Shown here: positions 36,101 to 51,100 of the stretch, one piece after another
Layout of the letters: each line of letters begins with the position of its first letter
Position numbering within the stretch: the first letter of the stretch is position 1
NCBI GenBank assembly: GCA_033060915.1
Contig: CM065396.1
Coordinates: 2,491,001-2,555,000, forward strand
Length of the DNA stretch: 64,000 nucleotides
Source: Euryodendron excelsum
Lineage: Eukaryota > Streptophyta > Magnoliopsida > Ericales > Pentaphylacaceae
Reading direction: 5' to 3'
Position numbers and translations under genes: made by a program
Notes under the pieces: model-generated
Database searches by the model: none
What the model saw: the letters and a program-made list of their open reading frames with translations, nothing else
What the model was told of the DNA's origin: nothing

Positions 36101-39100
36101 TGCTGATATATATATACAATAACTAATGCCTCAGTAACTTTTGTTAGAGAAAAAATGAAACTCATGAGGGGAAGATGATTTGGACACTTTTTTGGGTACC
36201 TTTTGGACACTTCTTTTCGGTATCAATGTACCCATGTCCTATTTTTGGACTCTTTTTTGCCGAGTCCCCATATCTTATAACTCGAGGGAGAGGGGAATCT
36301 GGCCTCTAGATACATACCCATGGCTGACACTCGTACCCGAGTCCGGTAACATAGATCCACTTAATTTAATCTGAATGGTTTGGCAAGGGCTGTGATGACT
36401 TTCGCCTGATAGTTCCTAACAGCAGCACCTGGGACATCTTTTGTCCCCAAGCGCACAAGTCCACTGTCAACATCAACCTGTAGTGTCCATCGGAGGGAGG
36501 AGTCCACCTTAAAGCAGGGTTCTGAAACTGAGGGATTCAAACCTTGGCTTGGGTTTGTTTCTATATTTCTATATATTATGATTCTCAGTTTGTGATCATC
36601 CTAGGCGTCCTTTCCTTTTCCTCCATGACCCCAACATCATACCATTCTCTCTTATCCATCTCCCAATTTCTGCATATCATATTGAACAAGCTCCTGAAGT
36701 TAGCTTCATCAGTCGCTGAAATTGTTAGTGAAACTGTGCTTAAGCTCTGGTTAGTATTATATTGTTGCAGTCCATCAACAGTAGGTTCTTAATTTTATTA
36801 GGCTCCCATTGAAGCAAGATTGTCGTCCATTTGGAATCAGCATAAATCATATTCAAGCACTCTCTCACCACCTTTTTGCACTGCCATCTTCTGACAGCCA
36901 CTGTGCAAGCACTTGACAGAACTTATCATCCTTAGAGTAATGCCAGGCAAGCACATCAAGGCAAGGAAAAGTGCATAAATGAATTTAGTAGATGGTCTCT
37001 GCTTTGTATTGCATGACTATACTTCAAATATTGTTCTCCTTCCAACACATTCTGTCGGAGTCCATTAGCTTTTCCACCTCCATACCCAAACCAGCTGAAA
37101 ATTTTGGAGAAGATTAAAGGTTTATAGAGTTGGAAACATCTTTCCGTATTCTAATATCAGCACCATTTCCAATCTTGCATCTAGACCTTGTCTTAATAAC
37201 ACCGTAACATTAAAATTGCTACACCATGTGAATGAGGGGATTATAGCCCAAAGAGGCCTCTAAAAAGGAACAGTTTGGTGTTAGAAAGCTAAACTAGCAA
37301 TCCTTCATGTCATGACCCCCGATGTATGTCCTCATAGAAGTGAGAGTAATGACCAACCAATAGAATTGGTACCAAAGGACTTACAAAATTGAAGTGTTGT
37401 GCACCTGTTAATTATGAATAATGAAATAGGGATTATAGCATAGTTGTCAATCCTGTGTCGGTCAATATACCGTTTTTACTATTGGTACGGTGCATACCAA
37501 TACCGGTGTTTTTCAGCGTACCGTTTCGGATTTACCGCTATGTATATCATGTTATATATTTATTTATGAAATTTTATGTATATAATACGATATTACTTAT
37601 AAATAATAAGCCAAATAGAATTTTCTTATATATTTTTTGAAATTTTCATTTAAGTAATGCATAATTTGACTTACCTTATAGGCGTTGTGTTAGTTCTTAG
37701 TACTGGAGACCTGTTGGGGTGTACTCTTGAATTCAAGGAAAACATCAACACTTTAAAGACCTAGAGACACAAAGACTGACAACAGAAAAAGCATGATGTA
37801 GACATTTCTTTGTTGTGATAACTTTAAGGGCTTGCAAGTCACTTAAATTACAAAAATAACATCAACATTTTTTGAAATATGAGCATTCCACCGATGAATC
37901 ATCTGGAATGAGTCCCAAAAACAAATTGAGATGGCCGTTCAGTGCCGGTACAATCCGAAAAAGGAGCTGAGACAGAACTTAGATTGTGATACTGTTTTTC
38001 TTTCAAAAAACAGTACGCTCTAGGCTATTCTGGCCCGTACAGAATGGTATAGACAACTATGGATTATAGTGGAAGCATACCATACTAACTGCAATGCATG
38101 CATAATACATTCTCATTTACTAGAGCAAGGGCCTTAGTCCCAGCTTACATCTTATACCATAAACTTCATGTGTTGAGTAGTTACAAAGTACTAGGCCATA
38201 CACAAGGCATACAAAATGAACATGAGATTGTCTCAAAATATTACATCAAATCTTATAACATGATCTTCAACCTAACATAACATAAAACTTTAGCATAACA
38301 TGGCACAACTGTAGTCACATCCACAAAATGTAGAGTCACATGCTTAGTCTTCATGTTTTGAAATGTAAAGTAATAGGGTTAGTTTAACTAGTCCAATGAA
38401 TAATGTGATAGGGAAGCAAATAATACACAACACACACACACATACCGTGGTCATGTAAAATCGAAAACTTTGGTTAATTGAATCTCAAAAGCGTTAGACA
38501 TTTAATCGAATAGCCGTGTTCAAAAGCATGAGTTACTCATAACATATGATGTTGGAATAAATCATATTTCAAAAGATATCATAAGATGCTCATAAGTCTC
38601 ATTTCTTCAAAAGATATCATAAGATTCTCATAAATTAATTTATTCAAACAATTCATAAGATGCTCATAGCTTTCAATTCAAATGGAAACACATGTAACTT
38701 TCATCACATCATTAACATAATTTGTAATGTCCTCATAGTCTCAGGCTAGACTGGTTTATCTGTAAAACAAGAAAATTTGTACAAAATCCATCCATGTGGT
38801 GAGTACAAAATGTGGAACTCTTACACATCTCCCCAAAAGTGGACACACTTGGGGCCTCTGCCCTCTAAGAGCAGACAATGAGTGGCCACCAGCCAATGGG
38901 ATGTCTCCCCGAATCTTATCATATTCATACATATGTATTTCAAGTCTCCTGATCCAAGACCTCCCAAGTATGGCATATGATAGCTTTTCAAATGCATTTG
39001 TGAACAATATACATAAATAAGTCCATAAGTTTCCGTATCCTACTAAGTAGACAGCATTTAAATCAACACTTAATATTTGCGTTTGGAATGTAACAAGAGA

Positions 39101-42100
39101 AAGTATTTGTAAATAAAAATAATTGAAAACTTGCTCCAAGTACCCCCATTACTTACCTTAAGTTCTTAAAAGTTCTGAATTCCTGTTTTTATATTAATCG
39201 ACACAAATTGAGCATGTCTTGTAACTGTATTCGCAAAATATCATATGAAAGTGCTTAAATTCAAGTGAATGGTGATTGGCTATAGTGGCCTAACGGCAAG
39301 CTAAACTGGCCTTGAAAAATCACACGTGCAGAATAGCCAACTATAGCGGGCTACACTAAGTACTCCCTGCTATAGAAGGATATCCAGCGGACAACACTGG
39401 TTTCGGGTCAAAACTCAGGAACAGTACCGCGCTGTAGTGGGCACTACGGGTTTGAAAATTTTAATTCTGAATTCTCAATTATATGAATGTTCTACCTAGT
39501 CCAATGCATTCCTAGGTTACTTAAGGCCTCATATATGATTCTAGGGTCTCAATTTTGGCATAAAGCATCATAACATATTCAATATCCACAAGAAAGCAGG
39601 AAAGAATTCTCTTAGAAATGGGTTTCTAGGGTTTTAGGGTAAGTCCCATACAACCACAGTTTCTCTAGAAAATTCAAATTCACAATTTCTTAACATAAAA
39701 TAGTTCTTGAATGAATGGTTTCTAACCGATTAATTGAAAGAATTGAGGTTCAAGGTTGTGTTTCTTACCTTAATTCCAAGCTCGTGTGAATTTGTCTTAA
39801 ATGTTGTTTTAATTTTCATCTTAGTTTCCTTCATTTCCACTCGATCCAAACATTCAATCTCAACAAACTCCACTCTGTCTCTCTGTTCTCTCTACAATGG
39901 TTATTTCTCACACCATAGTGGAAACTACAGGTCTCTGCAATGCAAGAGGGTAATATATAGCAAGACGCATGTCTTGCAAGCAAGGAATGAAATTTCCATT
40001 TATTTCCACCGAAACGGTCGAAACGTTTCTGTTTCCTAAGGGACCGAAATGAAACACTATTATTACGATCAAGACACACCGAAATATAGAAAAATACACC
40101 AAAACACAATGCTATATGCCCAAACAATAAGTTGTATTAACCCGAATTTAAAATTTTTATACAAAAGATTGTATTTTACTATTTTAATATTTGTCACTTT
40201 TGAAATATTTCCGAAACATTCGGAAACATTTCCGAAATGTTTCCAAAACATTTCCGTTTCTGAGCCAACCAAAACGACCCCTTGAAACGAAATTTTGATC
40301 CTTGCTTGCAAGAAACATGGGTGAGTGTCCCTTATGCATTAGGTGGAACTCTCCCACTAAATCTTGGACGTGAATCACCATTCTACTAATCAAGTGGATT
40401 AAGCTTAACTAATCATGTTTAGTTCTAAATAATCTCATTTAACTAGTTAATCATACTTAGCTCCATTAATCACAATTAGTTTAATTAATCAAAAGTGAAT
40501 TTTACAAAAAGATTCAGAAAAACCATGATTTTTATCAAGTTTTAGGTATCTACTAACTAAAACAAGTTTTTATCAAGTTTTATGAAACATAATGTTGGGC
40601 AATCAAGAATCAATATGTTAGCAAAATGAATGTAGCTGGGAGCCTGTTATGAGGATGCTAAGGTGGATGTGTGGTAAAAATAGAAGAGTTGGGTTTAGGA
40701 AGGAACAAATTCGTGAGATGATTTTGGTAGTACTTATTGAAGATAAAATGAGTGAAAGTTGATTAAGATGGTTTGCACATGTACAATGAAGACCAATAAG
40801 TTTCCCGGTTAGGAAGAATGACATTATCCACATTGAGGGTAATGATAGGGGATGATAGAGGTCAAAATTAACTTGGGTTGAGATAATAAAGAAAGACATG
40901 TAATATTGCAGTTTAAGTGAGATTATGACCCTTGACAGTGTAGAATGGTGATATAGTATCCATATAGCTGAACCCAAGTGGCTGGGAAAAAGACTTAGTT
41001 GAGTTGAGTTAAGTAAAGTAATTCCTGAGCATGAACTTCTAAGGCACCGTAGTTATGTTTCTCACATACTTACAATCGAAACTTCTGAGTGTAAATAACT
41101 GTAGTTGGCGGTTATCTTCAAAGCTAAACAAATCATTATGAGCCGGGGATCATTATGAAGGAAAACCAGTAAAGAGTTCTGTTTAACCAGTTTTAGATTG
41201 AAAATTATGCGGTCTTGCTCTTTGAGAACCCTCTCCTATGGGATCACAAGCAGCAGTTGTAAACAAGGAAATATGCCAAGAACCTGAAAGTATTTAGGTG
41301 TCTGTACTTTGTATCAAAAAATTCTTATGATTGTGTGTTATGACAATCATTCTTCTAGTTAGATAGCCCCCAATGACAGTGCAATTACCAGGTCTTAATT
41401 ATTTTTCACATTGCTGACAGATTTTTATTCCCTAAGGAGGGATGTTGAAACTACTTCAAAACGTGTTGAAGAGATTAGGGCCTCTACTGGTTTAAACCAG
41501 TTGGAAGAAGATCTTGCTGATTTGGAGAGGGCAGCTGCAGACAACTCCTTCTGGGATGACCGTGTTAGAGCTCAACAAACCCTTCTGGCTCTTAATGATG
41601 TCAAAGACAAAATAAAGCTTCTGACTGAGTTCAAAACCCAGGTCCAGACTTTTTGCTTCTGTATTTTAAATCATTTTCCTTGATTTGCTTTCTTTCAAAA
41701 TTAAAGCAATAAAACATAGAAGCTTGTGTTTACAAGTTTAAATTGTCATCTCATTTAGTTACTACACTTTATGGTCCTTTCTACTTTTCAAGTGTCTTTC
41801 AGTTTAAATTTGGTTATGGAAGCTAGTTCTGGAGAGTGGAGATGCTGATGGCCCTGATGGATCTCTTCCTATCTGACACAAAAGTAAAAGCAAGCTAGTT
41901 CTGGAGATGGTGATGACCTTGATGGGTCTCTTTCTATCTCACAAAAAAGTAAAAGCATGATAACCTGAAACCAATTAGTCATGTGGTGCATGTTAATGAT
42001 TTAAGATAGGTGTAAATCTCAGTATGCAAGCTTGTTCTATTAATAGCTCTCTTCCAAACTGACACAAGTGGTCAAAAACAAAAACACAAAACTTAAAATG

Positions 42101-45100
42101 AGCATTAATTGATGAAACCAAATGGAGTACTCTTCTTGTTTTCAATCTTTCTTTCCTGGTAAAAAAAACTAGAACTTGATAGATCAAAAGAGAAGAATGA
42201 TAGAAACAGAAAAAAAGTGACCCTAGCAGGCACTTGGACATCCTGCATTGACTTCATTCTGACTTTGGATGCTTTAGACTATTCTAAATTCTATATGCCA
42301 ATGCAACTGCAGCGATATCTGTCAAGATAGAAGCATGGAACTAAAGGTGCTTCAAGAAGAAGAGAATACGTGAAACATAACCTCTCATGACATTGTGTCC
42401 ATGATCCCACAAAGATGTCTTGAAATAAGTGCTGGAATACCCACTACACTCTTCATACACTACTGAAAACTAAAATGCTGGTTTCTGTCAGACCTCACCT
42501 TTCCATGCCTTGTCAAACATATGTTGAAAACATTTGGATCCTGCTTTCGAGTTCTAGGCCCTCTTTGGAGGAAGCACACAGATGTCGGAATTTGAGAAGA
42601 AACTTGAGAAATTTGATCATAAGCAACGTGTAGTTATGATTCTTTTCTTAAGCTGAGTTAAGGAAATATACCAGATCCATAACTTAGCACTACAGCCAGA
42701 TAAAACTGTGAAATTGTAAAGAATCACTGCGTTACAGCTTGTCCAGGTAGCGGAAAGAAAACTGACAATGGTATATGTGCAGTCAAAAGCATGTTCTTTT
42801 ACAAACAAAGGAGGTTTAATCCAACTTTAATCAAATCCAGGAAGAAGATGTTTCATCGTCAATAATTTTTGTTGAAAGAGGGATCAATGCTAAAATTTCC
42901 TTACTGGATTACATAGCAAAAGGAGATGCTGTGAGGTTGATCCTTTTCGAACAAAAACAGATAGGGCCTTCAATTTCTTTTATACTTTCCATATTTTTCC
43001 CTTTTCTGTCCTCTTTTTTTTCTTTTTTAATGATGAAGAGGATTGCTTTTTACCAGATTAGTTCCAGATATCAGCAGAAGCATTAACAGATCTTTATTTC
43101 AGTGCTTCTTTCTTGATTTGGAAGCAGTTTATATCTTGATTTAGGTGTTAAAATATGGAGACTACTAAAGTGCTGAAGAATTCAATCTTTGATATGTCTC
43201 TAGGGAGACTGGGATAGCAGATGAGATCTTCACCACTTGCTCAGAGGAGTTGAACTACATAAAGAAATTCCAAGCTTGAGTAATTTTACTATGAGATGAG
43301 CATTGACATATTCAACAAATCTTGATAGATGGATGATGCAAGACAACCCTTAACTCTTAAGGATAAGGAGCAAAATTTCGTTCCATCGAAACATCTGAAA
43401 CGCATCTGTTTCTTAGGAAACTGACACAAAGCAATAATGGAAAATTGAAATTCCATTGTTCCCAGCGAAACAGAACAAAATGAATTTAAACTCACCGAGA
43501 CTCACTCAAATCATGATTTTTTCGATATGTTCTAGGATTCTTGAGCAAAGTTGTTTCTATTTTCCTCTTTTGTTATTAAAAATAAGAATATTTGAAAGCA
43601 AAGAAACGTCTCAAATTTGATAGAAAATATGAGGAGGTAGAATAGAGAAAAAGAGAGATAAAGAGAAGAGAAATAGAGAATGTGATTCATCCACTTATTC
43701 TATTTTATTGTAATTACAAATACCTTCTTCTTGTTTCATAACCACTGATGAAAGATTTATTGACCCGTTAAACGATTTGTTTGTCATCTTCTAATATTTA
43801 TTGACCCTTATAACTTATCAATATATATATATATATTGATTTTTATTTAACCTTTTTCTCAACCTTATTAAAAGGACCCTTTTAATTTTGTTACTATCCC
43901 CCTTGGAACCCTTTGCTGTTTGTTTTTTATTAATTTGTTGTTATTATTTCTTATATTTTTGTAAACCTTGTTTGGTCGAAACTTATGCACATTCAAAATC
44001 ACAACCACTTGTATTTAATTTATTTGACTTCAATTTAATAATTTCAGTTTGTATTGACTTTTAGTAGCAAATTGTACATTTGTGTCCATTATGTGAATGA
44101 ATGAGTGGACCTCAGACATGTCCAATTATTTAATCAAATGATTATGTATACATTTAGATAGATTGTCGTTTTGTTTGCAAACACTTTTGTGTGTTTCCAA
44201 AATTTCACTTTGCCCTTGTGTTTCCGAAATGTTACTTTTTTCAAGCAGACTGAAATAACACACTGAAATGAAAATTTGATCCTAGATTAAGGAACATTGC
44301 TGCCTTTTATTGAATACGATGGGGTACTGTAGGAGTTTGAGTTTGGAATTGAGTATTAAATTGAAAACTTGAGTGAACTAAGATATGGGTTGAGGTGTCC
44401 TGCTACTCCTATCTTAGGAGCGCAAGAAGGATCACATTTCTCGTTTGGAATCTCACCACATGCTGAATGTTTTCTTCATTAACATTGTCCTTTTCCGTTA
44501 TGTCTTTCTATATCTGCAGTAATGTTTAACCCCCATGATGAACTTCATATGTAGAATTCCTGCATAGTTTTGTACCAGTTCAAGTTGGTTTTTTGAAGAT
44601 GCTTCATTTTTTTGTTTTAAACTTTGGAAGATTGTCCCAGTAGAGACTTGGTGACTGGAATCTGTTTTAGTTACGACCATGGAATAAAATATTGTGAAGT
44701 TCGCAATATATCATTTATAGGTGGCATTTTTTCAGGATGCAATACAATAAATTCATGTGTTTTGGAATTGAAAAAATATCGCAAATATATTGTGATATAT
44801 TCTATGTTACATGGACTTGGTTACAAGTGTCAGGTGTGTGTGTTTGTCCATGTGTCAAGTTTCCCAAAACCTTAATTCTTATAACACAGGGACATGTATC
44901 CAAAAGTTGGGTACGGTAGGTGGACACGTAATGAACGTTTAAATATATTGTATCTTGTTTAACACCTGTACGTTGGGGAATAGAAGAGTCAGTGTAGCAC
45001 TGGATTTATCAATGGATATGGAAATTGATATTTTGTATACAATTCCCGTGGAACTCACATCATACTAATAAAAAAACTTCGATATATCTCGCGTGATATT

Positions 45101-48100
45101 ACGCACTTGGTAAGGCATTATGAGCAGCTTGCCAATGATTTAACCCCTTAAGGTACAGAAATTCATGTTACAATTTAAGTTTTACCATATGGAAACTTTG
45201 GGAGGCATTAATGATACTGTTAACTCTAATATATTGTCTAAGCACAGTGTTGTGGATTTGGAAGTTTCTTTTTTCTTTGTTTTTTTTTTGAGGGGGAGGG
45301 GGAATATATTTGAACTTCATTTGATATATTTTCTATATTTGATCCTTGTCTAATAGTGATGTGATTTAATTTAATAGTGTTTCAATGATTAGTACTTTTA
45401 AGATACTTAAGGGTGCATATTTTTTTGTCTTTTACATATCAGTTTCTTTTCAAATATTAAGTTCATTTTCAATATTGATTGAGAATCATGCAAAAATTTG
45501 TATACTAATGATTTAGAATTTCACTCAAAATATCCATAATTTTCTATTAGTATCCATAATATTTTTCTTAAGTTTGCGATATCAACTTATAGTTGCAATA
45601 TGTCCATATCTTTGTCTTTGAGACATCTTTTTTTTTTGATAATCTGTTCCTTGGTTACAACTTTGGGACATTGAGTGATGAATATGATACACTAGAATGT
45701 TTCAACTTTCATGCAGGTTGAAGATGCAGAAACGATAGTTATGCTCACTGAGGAAATGGACTCTGTTGATGGTGCACTTCTTGAAGAGGCTTCCAGTGTT
45801 GTAAGAGAATTGAACAAAGCATTGGATCGATTTGAGTTGACTCAACTGCTTTCTGGTCCCTATGACAAAGAAGGTGCCGTAGTCTACATCACAGCTGGTG
45901 CTGGGGGTACTGATGCACAGGTAACTGTTGTTCTACCTACCAAGCGAAGGCGTTAGACTTGTTTTTCCCTAATCCGTATTGTTTTTTTATGTTTTTTCTT
46001 TTGATGGAACCAATCTTCTGTTCTTGTTATGTACATATAACAAGCTTATATGGCGCCAATATCCATTATACTCAGCAGGTTATCGCCTTCAATAATTGTT
46101 TCATGATTACCTTATGGGGCATTTTTGGATATTCAACTGAATAACTGCCAAAATCTGTTTATTCGTGTGAATTGTCATCTAGTATCATGTCACATGCACG
46201 ACCAGGACTATCCTTTCTAAGACGACAATATTCATTAGCGGTCCTAAGCAGCTGATTTATGCCCTTCTTTGTAGGAGCATCTAAAATTTTCCTTACTCAT
46301 GTGAATAGAGAAGGACACATGTCTCATAGGCAAACTATGATGATGTCTATGGTAAGCATATTGTAACGACCTTGCATTCAATTTAACTTTAAGCCGAGTA
46401 GTATCTTCTAATACCAAATTCATAGCTGCTGGTAAACTGTGTAGTTCAATGGGTGGCAGCATTGCTCCTCTAAGGACAAACCAATTTATGTAGAAGCATG
46501 TAGGTATGTGGGTGAGGCCCACATGGCAACACACACCTCACCCTCTTGCGTCATGACCAGCTCACCCACAAGTCATGGCATCTCGCCCACACACCTCCAA
46601 ATGAATTTATGTAGAAGCTTGGAACATGAGCAGAGCCCAAGGACTCACCCCTCCTTGGAGTGTCACACAGTCATGGCATATCCAGGCAGCCATGACCCCA
46701 TATGGGATCACCGAGGACTTGTGGTTTGGAGGCTAGAGTTAATGGGTTTTGTTAAGGTGCTAGTCCCTGCCTCAGAGGGACCTCCCTTTGACCCGTCACT
46801 TAGAGAGAGATCTCTATCCTCATTGGAAACATCAGACAAAGACATTACAAAAGAGAAGACAAAATGCATTTAAGGATTTTTAATCTGAGGTGAGCTCTGC
46901 ATTGCTGAGCTGCATCTCACCTTCCCAGATGCAGTGCTGCTGCAAGCCATTACACCCGTCACAGCTTGGCTCTCCCTCCTATGCCCCCATTGGCTATATA
47001 AAGGATGCCCTCCTTCCCTTCAAGCATCAGATCATCAAGATCATTAGCTCATCAATACACCAAGTGGTCCAAACAGACACTCTCTGCTTCATTGCTCTCT
47101 CTCTCTCTCTCTCTGTGTGGCTGCCATTACCTCTCTCCCTTCCGCTCTCTGTTTGGTTCGGCAACCGCTGAGTTATTATCATACTTTCCAGAGGTACACA
47201 TACACACACTGCCCATACGGTCACCCACAAAGCTTGTGCAGAAATTTACCTTTCTATATAAGCAGAGGGATTCTAGTTATTTCTTTTATGCAAGAGGATG
47301 TTATGGGAAGATTCTGGCTAAACAAGAACAACTTTTTATCAGTTTGATCAGTTTCTTCTTTTTATCTAATCTTTATTAAATTAGCACAATGTTGCCATGT
47401 TCCATATTGTTCAACTGCACTGTCAAATTGAAGAGCCTTTGGTCTCATCTATGATCTGCAATGGGTCTAGCTTCCATGAGCCTCTCTGAACATTCTCAAA
47501 TTGGCCGACCGGTCAGGGGCTTTAAATGTTAATAATCAGATGCACTGCTATCCCATGGGGTACACACTACCTGGCGGTTGAATTTCAATTGCATGCCTGT
47601 TGCCTACACTTAGCATTTCGTGCTGGAGTTTGTTATTTTATTTTCCTTTCATAGGTCATGAAAATTGATTACCTTAGCTAAAATCAAATCCTCAAAAATG
47701 ACCCTTACCATCCATCAACTGATCCATTTAACTGAATGGTATTTGGGTATTTCCTGCACATAGATGTTTTCTTGGTCGACCCGGAATGTTCAATTAGAGC
47801 GTCTTTTCGTCTTGTTTTCTTTCCCTCGTTTCTATGTTGGGTGGATTTTCCAATAAGAGCTACGTGGTTGGATGTGTACACTATCGGTGCTGTTCATTAT
47901 GACTTGTCCTTTGCATTTGAATTTCTTCTTGTTAGATTTCTATGGTGAACTGCAGTCTCTGTGATTTTCTGCTTGTTTAGCATAAAATTCTTTGATAATT
48001 TCCAGTGCAGGATTGGGCTGACATGCTTCTTAGGATGTACGTGAGATGGGGAGAGAAGCAGCGATACAAAACAAGAGTGGTCGAGAAGTCCTTGGGAGAA

Positions 48101-51100
48101 GAAGCTGGGATTAAGTCAGCAACAATTGAAATTGAAGGCCGATATGCCTATGGGTATTTGTCTGGAGAGAAAGGAACACACCGCATTGTGCGACAGTCTC
48201 CTTTCAATGCGAAAGGTCTACGTCAGGTAACTTCACCATGTTATCCTCCTTTTGTTTTCGTTTCTTTGGAACCTGGGTATCCAAAATAAGAGCCATCCTC
48301 TATATGTTATCCTCCTTTAATGAGGAAAGACTCGCTACTATATGTTGGAAGTTGCCATGCAAGGTGAGATCATGGAGGGGTAACAGATGGATCCACTTGA
48401 CCAAAACCTTGATGGTCTTCTGCAAGTAAGTTAGTCCATATAAAATACTTTGCTTTTGGGGGGGTATGTTCATAAGTTTTACGGACTGAAAATTTGTGGC
48501 ATACCCATGTTGGATACATCCAACACCTAGCATGAAATGGTAGTAGAATATGCGTCCAATTTTATTCCAAATTTGGATCATAGAAATGGATTTACCCATT
48601 TCATTATATATGGACAATCTTATGCTGTCAGAATGCTATTTATTTGAAATGATTGTGTGGTCAGCTTATCTTGAAGGTTAGCTTTTCATGTACATTGGGT
48701 GATCATAGAAATGGATTTACCCATTTCATTATATACAACAATCTTATGCTGTCAGAATGCTATTCGATTGACATGATAGTGTGGTCAGCTTATCTTGAAG
48801 ATTAGGTTTTCATGTACATTGGGGCATACAACCATGGGCGGCTCCATTTACTGCAGTATGGGGTCAGTTGACCCCACTAAATATAAAATTTGATCCCATT
48901 GAGATGTCTCACAAGGTAAAAAAAAGAGAAGTCATGTTTTAATAAGAAAAAATTTTGAGCACCTTGTTAAAGATAAAAATGTCAAATTTCTGGAAACTTG
49001 TACACATGGAGAACTAAAGTTCGCAACTAGAATCTCTTCATATCTGCAATATATATATATATATATATATATATCTGTCTAAGAAATCACATAAACCATA
49101 ATTGTTATTTAGACTTTTACCCATTAATATAAAAAAATTGTTAATTTTACACCTACTTTCTACTCTTTCGTATTCCCTCTCTCTCGCAATATGACCCACT
49201 CATATGGTGTGAAATTATGTAATGTTATGTATAATATATTACATACGAAAGAAAACATTATGTCACGAATTATTAGCTCCTATAATGTTATGTAAAATAT
49301 ATTACAAACAAGGAACAAATGTCCCAACCATCCAACTTCTCTTGCTTGCTGTTGATATATATGAAAACATATATATTTATATACTATAATACATACAAAG
49401 ATAAGATTTCAGATAAGAGAAAGGGAAAGAGCAAACAGGAAGAAGGGAGAGTGAAGAAAGAGAGAGTTAAATTCATTTTTGTATGTTTTCGATCATTCAT
49501 AAATAATAAAATTTAGTATATTGAAAATTTGAAACTCTATATTTTTTATTCTAAAATTTTAAATTAATACTTATTAATTATTTAAAATGGTGTAACTTTA
49601 TAGTCAATTATGATATTTGACCAATATATAATTAATATAATTTTATAATATTTGGACATTGCCCGACCCCACTAAACAAAAATCCTGGAGCCAACGATAC
49701 AACATATTTCACAATATTAGACTTATTACACATAACCTCATAAGTTCCTTAACTTGGAAAAAATGAAAAAGAGTCAACTGAAAATTAATCAATTTAAATG
49801 AAGATAGGTCAACATTTCCCAATGTGTCAATAACTTTTTTCACAATGTTAAAATGTACAAGTGATTGTTATATTTGCCGACATTAACGATTCTTTATTCG
49901 TATTGACACCTCTGGTCATTTGTGGATGTTCTCTCTCTTTTTTGTTTGGGTCCAAACTAGTATGAGAACATATTTTTCATTTATTTTTTGTTTGGTCTAA
50001 ACAAGTGTGAAACCTTAATTTGTGTTTTTATTAATTTTTTTTTTTTTTTGTTTTGGTCCAAATCAGTGTGAAAACATATTTTTTTCTTTTTTTTTTTGTT
50101 TGGTCCAAACCACTATGAAACGTATTTATTTCTTCTTCTTCTTCTTCGTTTTTTCTTTCTCCAAACCACTATGAATTTTCTTTTCCTTTTAATTTTTTTT
50201 GTTCGGTGAGGTCGGGCCTTGGCGCAGGAGTAAGGTTGCTCCATTGGAACATGAGTATCATGGGTTTGAAACATAGAAGGTTGCGTACTCTTCCTAGCCA
50301 TGGAATGGCTGGAGCCTTGTGTACTAGACTTTTTTTTTTTTTTTACTGGTCCAAACCACTGTGAAAACGTTTTTTTTACTTTTTATTTTTTTATTTGGTC
50401 CAAGCTTGTGTGAATACAAATTTTTTTCTTTTTATTTTTATTTGTGGTCCAAAACAAGGTAAACAAACCAATGTGAAAACTTAATATTTTTTTTTTTTCT
50501 TGTTTATTTTGTCTTTTTTGGTCAAAACAAGGGTAAGAAAACGATTTTTCTTTTTTATTTTTGGTCAAAACCTGTGAGTAACGTTTTTTTGTTTTTAATT
50601 TTTAGTGGTGGTCCAAACCAATATTGACAAAGTAAAGCTTGTGAATTATTGTATAAAATTTGCCTGCATCTTGTTCTTTAGGTAATTTTAGTGAATTAAT
50701 TTTAACCGGAGTGTTTTTTAGGTAAAAAGATTTTTTCTTTTTAATGTAAACAGTCAGTGGTAGGTTAAGCCGTCAAAATTGGAAGCTTTATTATATTGTC
50801 TTTACTATTATTGATCCTGTTGTTAGGACCCTTGGTATTAGTTTGTTATTAGGACTCGTACATATTGGTTATTTGTATTTATTGTAAATAGGATTTAAGA
50901 TGATTTTATGTTAGCATCTAATGGTATTTTATTTCGTCCTTTCAATTATCATCAAAATAACTTCTTTTTGTTTCTTGTTGTGGTTAATAAAATAATAATA
51001 ATACTTTCTTTCTGACACGTGTATGAAATCTTAGGCTTGCTTTTTCTAAGGGAGAAAGAGAGAGATGAGCAACTGTCTAGATGCCTACTTTTTAAAAGTA

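Noticed and set aside
45717..48226. Programmed frameshift as in bacterial prfB
   Set aside because: The plant reading frame runs through every exon junction in phase with no internal stop, so no frameshift is needed.
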